NCBI GenBank assembly: GCA_002403515.1
Contig: DHHZ01000014.1
Coordinates: 1-13,157 of the forward strand
DNA: 13,157 bases
Direction: 5' to 3'
From: Legionellales bacterium UBA4759
Lineage (GTDB): Bacteria; Pseudomonadota; Gammaproteobacteria; Legionellales; Legionellaceae
The position numbers and the translations under genes are program-made. Below the pieces are notes generated by a model, which saw only the letters and a program-made list of their open reading frames with translations, did no database searches and was not told the DNA's origin. Shown here piece after piece: positions 1 to 6,068 of the stretch (within the stretch, counting starts at the first letter, position 1; each line of letters starts with the position of its first letter).

Positions 1-378
1 ATCTTCCAATTGTGAATTTTTTAATCTGTGGGCTATTTTGGGCATACGACTGAGGAGTGCTGTTAAAGACGATGCTGCTTTTCGACTGGCAAATTCTTCC
101 AAATACTCACCACTGGCGAGCATGAGTACAATCAAAGTTGCAGCTAAATATTCTTGTAAGATAACCCCTACAATGATAGACAGTGCCGCCAGCATATCTG
201 CACCGAATTCGCCTTTAAAAAGTTGATAAAAAATGCCCAACACTTGGCTGCCACCGCCCACAAGCAATACCAGAAATAAAGGGTAGTTTTGAATGCTTGG
301 GAAATGCAGCATAAAAATGATTTTTAAAGCAATTGCTGTCAGACTTGCTAAAATTAAATATAGGCGAATAGGAATCAT
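1..378 (-). CDS. Heavy-metal translocating P-type ATPase (P1B type), N-terminal part, cut by window edge
   Basis: I translated the minus strand from an ATG at 378-376; the frame is open for 126 codons to position 1, so the C-terminal part lies outside. Residues 5-24 and 32-50 look like membrane helices. They are followed by GEFGADMLAALSI (57-69), another hydrophobic stretch, and ASGEYLEEFASRKAASSLTALLSRMP (split at 88-105 and 106-113). This is the usual beginning of the membrane and actuator region of P1B metal-exporting ATPases (ZntA/CadA-like). The protein starts directly with membrane helices, so the usual N-terminal CXXC metal-binding domain is absent. The phosphorylation DKTG and the CPC-type metal motif would lie beyond the edge, so the metal cannot be named. 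The ribosome binding site is weak (AAAAAG). An in-frame TTG at 405-403 is a less likely start. The gene is divergent from pcm. Confidence 0.8.
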   Translation of the reverse strand, partial: MIPIRLYLILASLTAIALKIIFMLHFPSIQNYPLFLVLLVGGGSQVLGIFYQLFKGEFGADMLAALSIIVGVILQEYLAATLIVLMLASGEYLEEFASRKAASSLTALLSRMPKIAHRLKNSQLED

Positions 379-403
379 AAAGACTTTTTGTTGTATGACC
401 TTC

Positions 404-420
404 AATCAGCATAACTGATT
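404..420. repeat. Perfect 6-bp inverted repeat with 5-nt spacer in the divergent promoter region
   Basis: AATCAG-CATAA-CTGATT is seen directly between the metal-ATPase and pcm starts. It overlaps a possible plus-strand -10 (CATAAC, 410-415) that lies 16-17 bases after a TTGTTG-like -35. It could be an operator for one of the two divergent genes, but no regulator gene is visible and no known operator consensus was recognised. Confidence 0.3.
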
Positions 421-444
421 TAGGGCAAAATGGGGAGGTATCCC

Positions 445-1062
445 ATGGAAAAAGAACAATTGTTGAAAAACCTAAAGCAACAAGGCATTCAAAATCCAAA
501 GGTACTAGAGGCCATTGGCCATGTACCGCGCGAATATTTTGTTGTCCACGAGTTTCAAGAAAAAGCTTATGAAAATATTCCTTTACCCCTTGGTTTAGGA
601 CAAACCATTTCACAGCCTTTCATTGTAGCTTATATGACTGAGCAATTGATGCCAGTTTCAGGTCAAAAAATATTAGAAATAGGAACAGGTTCTGGTTACC
701 AAGCGGCCATTTTAAGCGAACTGGGTGCAGAAGTTTATAGCATTGAACGAATCCCTGAATTGGCACATCAGGCAGAGCAAGCTCTGAGCTATTCAGGATA
801 TCAATCGGTTCATATTAAAATTGCAGATGGCTATGACGGCTGGCCCAATCAAGCACCTTTCAATGCTATTATTGTCACAGCAACTTCGGATACCGGTGTT
901 CCCAAACGATTGGTAGAGCAACTTGCCTTGGGTGGAAAAATGATAATTCCAATTCGAATACCCATGACCTATGAAGAAAATCTTTATTTGATTACCCGAC
1001 ATGAAAACGATGAAATCGAAAGTAAAAAATTAATTAGTGTTCGATTTGTGCCTTTTGTTTAG
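445..1062 (+). CDS. pcm: Protein-L-isoaspartate O-methyltransferase
   Basis: This cytoplasmic enzyme transfers a methyl group from S-adenosylmethionine to isoaspartyl residues of aged proteins, starting their repair. The product is 205 residues, close to the roughly 208 of E. coli Pcm. Visible family blocks are VPREYFV near the N-terminus, LPLGLGQTISQPFIVAYM before the SAM fold, SAM-binding motif I LEIGTGSGYQAAIL with the acidic IER after strand 2, then TATSDTGVPKRLVEQLALGG and the C-terminal VRFVPFV. I start at ATG 445 and not at the in-frame ATG 430, because a strong GGAGG (434-438) sits 6 bases before 445 and overlaps the codons after 430. In many gammaproteobacteria pcm sits with surE and nlpD/rpoS; here it stands alone. 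Its stop codon overlaps that of gspE on the other strand. Confidence 0.95.
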   Translation: MEKEQLLKNLKQQGIQNPKVLEAIGHVPREYFVVHEFQEKAYENIPLPLGLGQTISQPFIVAYMTEQLMPVSGQKILEIGTGSGYQAAILSELGAEVYSIERIPELAHQAEQALSYSGYQSVHIKIADGYDGWPNQAPFNAIIVTATSDTGVPKRLVEQLALGGKMIIPIRIPMTYEENLYLITRHENDEIESKKLISVRFVPFV

Positions 1063-2537
1063 TAATCGCTGGTTACACGTAAAACTTCTTGGATGGTAGT
1101 GTGGCCAGAGAGAACTTGTAACCAACCATCGTATCGAATGCTTGGACTAGTTTGACGAATGTGCAGTTCCATGGTTTGTGGGTTATCTTGGCGATGGATC
1201 ATGCCCTTGAGTTCATCATCACAAATGATGAGTTCAAAAATACCTGTTCGACCATGATAACCTGTGTGATGGCAATGTTCGCAACCCTCTGGCTCAAAAA
1301 CATCATAGGTATCTTGTTGCAGATGCTCAAGCCATGGCAATTCACTTTTATGAATAGTGGTTGGTTTTTTACAATGATCACAAAGCTTTCTGACCAAGCG
1401 CTGTGCCAATACGCCAAGTAAGCTTGTGGATAATAAGAAAGGTTCAACTCCCATGTCTTGTAAACGAGAAATTGCACCCAGTGCACTGTTGGTGTGCAAG
1501 GTTGAAAGTACCAAATGACCGGTCAAACTGGCTTGAATTGCAATTTCAGCCGTTTCCAAATCACGAATTTCACCAATCATGACTATGTCTGGGTCTTGTC
1601 GTAAAATTGCTCTTAATCCTTTGGCAAAGGTCATGTCAATTTTAGAATTGGTTTGGGTTTGGCTTATGCCTGGTAAATCAAATTCGATAGGGTCTTCAAT
1701 GGTTAAGATATTGTGTGTTTTTGAATTCATTTGACTGAGCATGGCATATAGCGATGTGGTTTTACCAGAGCCCGTGGGGCCTGTCACCAATAAAATGCCA
1801 TGAGGCTGATGAATAATGTGATTGATTTTTTTCAACAAATGCTCAGGCATACCCAATAAGCTTAAGTTTAATTGCTGGGCTTGTTTGTCTAAAATACGCA
1901 TCACCACGCGTTCACCATGATTGGCGGGCAGTGTTGAAACACGCACATCAATTTGGTGCTCTGCCAAGCGCAAGCTGATACGACCATCTTGAGGTAAGCG
2001 TTTTTCTGCAATGTCCAAATGCGCCATCACTTTAATACGCGTGATGACCAATGGTGCAATGTTCGGATCTAGGGTTAAAATTTCCGTTAAAATACCGTCC
2101 ATTCGAAAACGTACCGTAATTCGATTTTCATAGGTTTCGATATGAATATCTGAAGCCTTTTGGCGCACGGCTTGCATGAATAATGCGTTGATGAGCTTGA
2201 TAATGGGGGCATCATTTTGAGTATCGAGCAAATCTTGATGTTTAGGGATTTCTTTGACCAAGGAATTGAGTTCTAAATCTTCACCAAGCCAGTCTTGATG
2301 TTGACTTAAGGTCGATTGTTGTTGGTAAAAATGGGCAAGCTTTTTGCCAAACTGCTCTTCTGAAACTAAAGAAAAATTCAAAGATTGGTTGTGAAAAAAG
2401 CGAGTGATCTCATTGAGAATTTCAATAGAGGTTTCTTTGAGGTGATATACCATAAATTCATTCGAGGCATTTGGTTCAACAAATGCCCCGTGTCGTTTTG
2501 CAAAAGAATAAGGAATAATTTTATCTTCAGTCATCAT
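1059..2537 (-). CDS. gspE: Type II secretion system assembly ATPase GspE
   Basis: This hexameric cytoplasmic ATPase docks on the inner-membrane platform and powers pseudopilus assembly for secretion of folded exoproteins. The 492-residue product has an N-terminal GspE/PilB-like domain (about 1-105) and a two-part ATPase core. Core motifs are DIHIE (130-134), Walker A GPTGSGKT (253-260), an Asp box around IEDPIE (280-285), Walker B/His box from LRQDPDIVMIGE to HLVLSTLHTN (312-350), and a C-terminal zinc site with Cys386, Cys389, Cys419 and Cys422 (CX2C-X29-CX2C). The C-X2-C zinc motif and the pairing with gspD favour GspE over the pilus ATPase PilB. Two consecutive ATGs (2537 and 2534) are possible starts. 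The gene begins one base after the gspD stop with no clear ribosome binding site, so translation is probably coupled. This corresponds to lspE if the host is Legionella-like. Confidence 0.95.
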   Translation of the reverse strand: MMTEDKIIPYSFAKRHGAFVEPNASNEFMVYHLKETSIEILNEITRFFHNQSLNFSLVSEEQFGKKLAHFYQQQSTLSQHQDWLGEDLELNSLVKEIPKHQDLLDTQNDAPIIKLINALFMQAVRQKASDIHIETYENRITVRFRMDGILTEILTLDPNIAPLVITRIKVMAHLDIAEKRLPQDGRISLRLAEHQIDVRVSTLPANHGERVVMRILDKQAQQLNLSLLGMPEHLLKKINHIIHQPHGILLVTGPTGSGKTTSLYAMLSQMNSKTHNILTIEDPIEFDLPGISQTQTNSKIDMTFAKGLRAILRQDPDIVMIGEIRDLETAEIAIQASLTGHLVLSTLHTNSALGAISRLQDMGVEPFLLSTSLLGVLAQRLVRKLCDHCKKPTTIHKSELPWLEHLQQDTYDVFEPEGCEHCHHTGYHGRTGIFELIICDDELKGMIHRQDNPQTMELHIRQTSPSIRYDGWLQVLSGHTTIQEVLRVTSDY

Positions 2538-2538
2538 C

Positions 2539-4788
2539 TTATTTTTGCGCTAAATTAGCTTGGCCTGAGAATGGTTTTGGTAAAACTTCTGAATGCCAAG
2601 GTGGAGAAACAGTGTCACGATTGCTTTGATTAAATGTTTCTTGGCTACGAACAAAATCAAGTTGATCTTGGCGCAAGTGTTGGTATTTACCACTTGAGAA
2701 TAAAGCCGTATCGTTGTTGGTTTTCATGATGTAAGGGCGAATAAATACCATTAAAACTTTCTTACGACGGTTATTGATGTTGTGTTGGAATAGGCGACCG
2801 ACACCTGGGATGTCTTTTAAAATAGGAACATCGGTATTGTTATTAGAGAGTTTATCTTGCGCCAAACCACCCAACACAATGATGTCACCTGATTGAACAT
2901 GCACAGAGGTGACAATTGCGCTGATATTAAAGACAGGGATTGTACCTGGGTCTATCAGTTCATCATTTTGCAATGTATCGTTGCCTTGGTCAATTTGCAT
3001 TTGAATGCCATTGTCTCTTGTAATTTGCGGACGAACATACAAATGAAGGGCCACATTTACACGGTCATATGTTGTATAAGGACTTGCTGTGGTTGTGCCT
3101 TGTGCATTATTAGGATAGGAAGATGATGCGACCGATACCTGTTTACCAATTAAAATTTTGGCCTGACGGTTATCCAAGACCACAACAGAAGGTGTCGATA
3201 AAATATTGGCTTTACGTTCACGGGTCAAAGCATAGATTTGTGCTTGGAATTGATTAATGGTGGTTTTGGAATTGATGATAGCAAAACCTGGGTTGAAAGT
3301 ACTTGGGTCTTGGGATTTTTGGTTGATTGAACCCCATTCAATACCTAAGCTATCAACCACTTCAGCATCAATTTCAGCAACCATGGCTTCTACCAAAAGC
3401 TGTGCAGGTTTGATATCGAGTTGGTGAATCACATTTTTTAAGGTTTTTAATACCGCAGGAGGTCCATTCATAATAATCGAATTGGTATTAGGTTCACCAA
3501 TAATTTGAATCGATGGTTTTGTGCTACCTTCATTTTGAGCGCTTGTACCTTGAGTTGTAGGAGCGGCACTGGTTGTTCCAGCTTGAGGAACAAGTGAATT
3601 ATTCGGAATATTGCCACCTGATGGATTAGGAATCATATTGGCAGCAGGATTAGAGCTATCCAATTGTGGTTGAGTGACGGTGCCGATGGTGGTGCCGACA
3701 ATACCACTAAATCCAGCCTGTGCGATACCCGCTAAAATGGGTACCAAATCTTCAGCACGCATATAATTTAAGTAGACCACTTGGGTATTACTATGCGTTG
3801 CGTTGGGGTTTTGTTTGTCTAATTCTAAAATCAATAAACGAAGACGAAGTCTATCGGTCTTGTTACCACTAAGTAAAACAGCATTGCCTCTATCGTCTGC
3901 CGCAATCACCGGACCATTGCGCATACCACCTGTAGATTGAGCTTTTAGTAATTCTTTTAAAGTGTTGGTGACATCCATGGCCAAAGCATGTTTCAAGGGA
4001 ACAATATCAATTCCATTGGCAGATGAAGTATCCACTTGACGAATAATTTCTGACAATTGACTGATGTTTGAGGCTTTACCCGACAATATAAGCATATTCG
4101 AGGGGCCGTAGGCACTGACAGTACTCCATTGGGGCATTAAAGGACGCAGCACTGGTACCAATTGATCTGCCGGAACATAATGAACAGGGATAACTTGAAT
4201 CATTAAAGCATCACTGTTGTTATTAGAGTGTAATAAGGGATTAGAAAATGCAGCTTCTGTTCGGCCATCCATGATGGGTACAATTTTAATGACATCACCT
4301 TGTGGAATGGCGGAAAAACCAGCCATTTGCAACATCGATAAAAATACAGGGTAAATATCTTTGTCGGCAATTTTAGCATTTGATATTAAGGATAATTTTC
4401 CTTGAACACGTGGGTCGATTAAGAAATTTTTTCCAGTCATTTTGGATACTTCTTGAATGACTGCACGAATATCAGTTTGTTGTAAATTCCAAAAATGCCC
4501 AAGACTATCATTGGTATTTTCTGCAATAATAGGGTCATCTTCATCAGATGGCAGAGGTGGTACCTCGGGTGTTACAACTGCAGGCGTAGTTGGCGCAGGT
4601 GTAGTCACAGGCTCTGGGATGGATGGCGTGTTATTGGCAACCGCTGTTGTTTGAGGTTCAGATTTATTTTTGAAAAAATTTCGAATATGACTCAGAGTGC
4701 TATGAGTTGCATTTGAAAAACCAGAGGATTCTGCGTGATTAACGCCACTGAAAAGAAAAAGGGTAAAAAATATAAATCTTAATTGCAT
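2539..4788 (-). CDS. gspD: Type II secretion system outer-membrane secretin GspD
   Basis: GspD forms the gated outer-membrane channel of the type II secretion system. The 749-residue product is longer than E. coli GspD (about 650). It has a signal peptide (about 1-19, ending NHAES) and then an unusual low-complexity Pro/Thr/Glu-rich linker (about 44-92). Next come N0 (about 97-175, starting FWNLQQTDIRAVI), N1 (about 196-253), N2 (about 260-325) and N3 (about 336-456). N3 is split by a Gly/Asn/Ser/Thr/Pro-rich insertion (about 366-424). The secretin barrel domain spans about 462-690 and contains the diagnostic VPILKDIPGVGRLF (654-667) and a tail of about 60 residues. No pilotin-dependent S-domain is recognisable. 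It is the first gene of a gspD-gspE operon; the remaining gsp genes are not in the window, as in the scattered lsp loci of Legionella. Confidence 0.95.
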   Translation of the reverse strand: MQLRFIFFTLFLFSGVNHAESSGFSNATHSTLSHIRNFFKNKSEPQTTAVANNTPSIPEPVTTPAPTTPAVVTPEVPPLPSDEDDPIIAENTNDSLGHFWNLQQTDIRAVIQEVSKMTGKNFLIDPRVQGKLSLISNAKIADKDIYPVFLSMLQMAGFSAIPQGDVIKIVPIMDGRTEAAFSNPLLHSNNNSDALMIQVIPVHYVPADQLVPVLRPLMPQWSTVSAYGPSNMLILSGKASNISQLSEIIRQVDTSSANGIDIVPLKHALAMDVTNTLKELLKAQSTGGMRNGPVIAADDRGNAVLLSGNKTDRLRLRLLILELDKQNPNATHSNTQVVYLNYMRAEDLVPILAGIAQAGFSGIVGTTIGTVTQPQLDSSNPAANMIPNPSGGNIPNNSLVPQAGTTSAAPTTQGTSAQNEGSTKPSIQIIGEPNTNSIIMNGPPAVLKTLKNVIHQLDIKPAQLLVEAMVAEIDAEVVDSLGIEWGSINQKSQDPSTFNPGFAIINSKTTINQFQAQIYALTRERKANILSTPSVVVLDNRQAKILIGKQVSVASSSYPNNAQGTTTASPYTTYDRVNVALHLYVRPQITRDNGIQMQIDQGNDTLQNDELIDPGTIPVFNISAIVTSVHVQSGDIIVLGGLAQDKLSNNNTDVPILKDIPGVGRLFQHNINNRRKKVLMVFIRPYIMKTNNDTALFSSGKYQHLRQDQLDFVRSQETFNQSNRDTVSPPWHSEVLPKPFSGQANLAQK

Positions 4789-4821
4789 GGAATTTAGCTA
4801 AAATTAGACCAATGGACGTGT

Positions 4822-4850
4822 ATTTTAACTAATTTTTCAAAGATTGACTA
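4822..4850 (-). promoter_or_regulatory. Candidate sigma-70 promoter for gspDE
   Basis: On the minus strand TAGTCA (4850-4845, 4 of 6 to TTGACA) is followed after 17 bases by TAAAAT (4827-4822, 5 of 6 to TATAAT). The start point would be about 4815, giving a leader of about 27 bases to the gspD ATG at 4788. The -35 lies in the loop of the inverted repeat after the tRNA. Readthrough from the tRNA promoter is an alternative. Confidence 0.4.
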
Positions 4851-4864
4851 GTGGTATTTGAAAA
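4834..4864 (-). repeat. AT-rich inverted repeat just after tRNA-Met
   Basis: TTTTCAAA (4834-4841) and TTTGAAAA (4857-4864) are perfect complements around a 15-base loop, starting two bases after the CCA end of the tRNA. This could be a weak terminator or processing hairpin. However, the stem has a single G-C pair and no U-run follows, so strong termination is unlikely and the tRNA transcript may continue into gspD. Confidence 0.35.
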
Positions 4865-4865
4865 T

Positions 4866-4942
4866 TGGTGGCTATGGGTAGACTCGAACTACCGACCTCA
4901 GCATTATGAGTGCCGCGCTCTAACCGACTGAGCTACATAGCC
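4866..4942 (-). tRNA. tRNA-Met (anticodon CAU, elongator type)
   Basis: Reading the minus strand, the 77-base gene folds as a normal cloverleaf. The acceptor stem is GGCTATG paired with CATAGCC, the D arm is GCTC/GAGC, and the anticodon arm is CGGCA-CTCATAA-TGCTG with anticodon CAT. The T arm is GGTAG-TTCGAGT-CTACC. Discriminator A is followed by an encoded CCA. The G1:C72 pair at the acceptor end closes normally, unlike the C1-A72 mismatch of bacterial initiator tRNAs, and the sequence resembles enterobacterial elongator metT/metU genes. A CAU anticodon can also be tRNA-Ile2 (lysidine-modified), but the body of the molecule fits elongator Met better. It lies upstream of gspD on the same strand. 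Confidence 0.93.
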
Positions 4943-4952
4943 AACGGACGCC

Positions 4953-4981
4953 ATTCTCTCTATTTTCATGGGTGATGTCAA
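4953..4981 (-). promoter_or_regulatory. Sigma-70 promoter of tRNA-Met with GC-rich discriminator
   Basis: On the minus strand a perfect TTGACA (4981-4976) is followed after 17 bases by GAGAAT (4958-4953, 4 of 6). The following bases, GGCGTCCG, form a GC-rich discriminator just before the tRNA 5' end at 4942. Such discriminators are typical of stable-RNA promoters under stringent (ppGpp) control. Confidence 0.7.
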
Positions 4982-4996
4982 GAAAAAATTTAGAGT

Positions 4997-5019
4997 TTTT
5001 GATGGAAATTTTGATGAAA
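4997..5019. repeat. Two tandem 12-base near-repeats (TTTTGATG-type)
   Basis: TTTTGATGGAAA is followed directly by TTTTGATGAAA, between the divergent tRNA-Met and GHKL-ATPase promoters. It could be paired binding sites or chance in AT-rich DNA; nothing more can be said. Confidence 0.25.
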
Positions 5020-5058
5020 TTCTTTTTTTGTTTTTCAAGAAAACACTAAGTTAAATAA

Positions 5059-5086
5059 TTGCTCTGCTGTAAATCTGTGGTAATAT
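5059..5086 (+). promoter_or_regulatory. Candidate extended -10 promoter for the GHKL ATPase gene
   Basis: TTGCTC (5059-5064), a 16-base spacer, then TAATAT (5081-5086) preceded by TGG (5078-5080), which makes an extended -10. The predicted start near 5093 leaves a leader of about 20 bases that contains GAAAAGGG (5097-5104). This arrangement fits a translation start at 5112 much better than one at 5235. Confidence 0.45.
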
Positions 5087-5111
5087 AAAGCTTTTTGAAA
5101 AGGGTAATAAT

Positions 5112-6035
5112 ATTTTTCAGTTACACACCATAGAACCTTGTCATGCAAGGCTTAGAATTGATCTTAAACCTTATCTTGATGCACTTCATAACCAACTTGA
5201 TATCGATCAAGTTTATTATCAATATATAGAACCGTTGAGAGAGGTCAATGGCGTTCACTTATGGGTAAGATTTGTGGCGCAGGCTTTTGCACATCATGAT
5301 AGGCTGGATGAGTTTCAAAAGACACCACTTTTTCAAATCTTGAAAGAAAATGGTGTTGAGCTTATTAAAAACTCAATGGATGCTTTATTATTTGCAGGCT
5401 TAGAAAATCCTGATAGTCCCACCATGGTTGAAATTGATTTACAAATTGATTTTGCTAAACAATTCAAAGTGACTATCAAAGACAATGGTCCTGGATTTCC
5501 TCCCGATTTTTTAAGACAATTTCAATCAGATGCACATGTTTTGAATTATTTACAGGGGCAGGAAAGTTTTAGAAAAAAATCCTATCGCCAGGCATTGGAG
5601 GAATCAGAATTAGATCTATTTCATTTTGCAAGTATATCTGAAGATGCCACCACCGATGAATCAAGTTTTTCATCACGAGCACCCACGCCATTTTCTCTGG
5701 CTTCTGAGGAAAGATTATCACCTTTAAATATTAGAAGTTTTGGTGGCCGTGGCCTTGGTTTAAGAAATTTAACTTCACAAATATTGACAGGCTACCCTTT
5801 ACTACAATTTCGACGTCTTTGTGCCATTCTTGAGCATGATGATACTTTCGCTCGAGAAAAACAAGAGCATGCTTCTATTGTACTTTATAATCACGATGGT
5901 GCTTGCGTAGAGATGAGCATGTCCCATGCTTGCAAGAAAAAAGTATTTAACAGTGATTATTCAATTTTTAGCCATGATGAAGATGTCATTGAAAATGTTT
6001 TGGGTCATATTCCAAAAAAATTTGGAAAGAAATAA
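5112..6035 (+). CDS. Stand-alone GHKL (histidine-kinase-like) ATPase domain protein, probable ATT start
   Basis: The protein carries the ATP-binding Bergerat fold. With an ATT start at 5112 (307 residues), the N box is ELIKNSMDA (E83, N87, D90), the G1 box is DNGPGF (124-129) and the G2 box is GGRGLGL (211-217). A last strand, GACVEMSM, is placed where GTxVxI lies in kinases. No HisKA dimerisation/phosphoacceptor domain, membrane helix or receiver domain is seen, so it is not an ordinary sensor kinase. The stretch between G1 and G2 is about 80 residues, far longer than a usual ATP lid, and includes a Ser/Thr-rich acidic part (about 173-202). The frame is open from 5073. No ATG or GTG lies in frame before TTG 5235, but the sequence 5112-5234 reads like coding DNA (HARLRIDLKPYLDALHNQL). 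GAAAAGGG stands 7 bases before ATT 5112. Function is unknown; a regulator, a chaperone-like ATPase or a secreted effector are all possible. Confidence 0.7.
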   Translation: MFQLHTIEPCHARLRIDLKPYLDALHNQLDIDQVYYQYIEPLREVNGVHLWVRFVAQAFAHHDRLDEFQKTPLFQILKENGVELIKNSMDALLFAGLENPDSPTMVEIDLQIDFAKQFKVTIKDNGPGFPPDFLRQFQSDAHVLNYLQGQESFRKKSYRQALEESELDLFHFASISEDATTDESSFSSRAPTPFSLASEERLSPLNIRSFGGRGLGLRNLTSQILTGYPLLQFRRLCAILEHDDTFAREKQEHASIVLYNHDGACVEMSMSHACKKKVFNSDYSIFSHDEDVIENVLGHIPKKFGKK

Positions 6036-6055
6036 CCCATGGCCGAAGCCATGGG
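6036..6055 (-). terminator. UUCG-tetraloop hairpin terminator of the miaB-rluD-pgeF-htrA operon
   Basis: CCCATGGC and GCCATGGG form a perfect 8-bp stem. On the minus strand the loop is TTCG closed by C-G, the extra-stable C(UUCG)G type, followed by the T-rich TTATTTCTTTCC. It lies 13 bases after the htrA stop. On the plus strand it directly follows the GHKL ATPase stop codon but lacks a U-run, so it terminates mainly the minus-strand operon. Confidence 0.75.
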
Positions 6056-6068
6056 GTTGTATGAATAA

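Noticed and set aside
38..226. Plus-strand ORF of 62 codons
   Set aside because: It is antisense to the P-type ATPase coding region, which has clear family motifs.
430..444. Upstream ATG 430 as the pcm start
   Set aside because: It would place the strong GGAGG inside the coding region and add MGRYP, which homologues lack; ATG 445 has ideal spacing.
215..613. 132-codon ORF on the minus strand
   Set aside because: It crosses the pcm start antisense and overlaps the metal-ATPase gene in a shifted frame; its sequence resembles no protein family, while the other frame clearly does.
4457..4716. Overlapping plus-strand ORFs rich in Gly/Val/Thr or Arg
   Set aside because: They are antisense shadows of the low-complexity linker of gspD.
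4866..4942. tRNA-Met as an attachment site of an integrated element
   Set aside because: No integrase gene and no duplicate of the tRNA 3' end were seen in the window.
6036..6055. Hairpin as a terminator for the plus-strand GHKL gene
   Set aside because: On that strand the following bases are GTTGTATG, not a U-run, and the loop is CGAA; termination is more likely for the minus strand.
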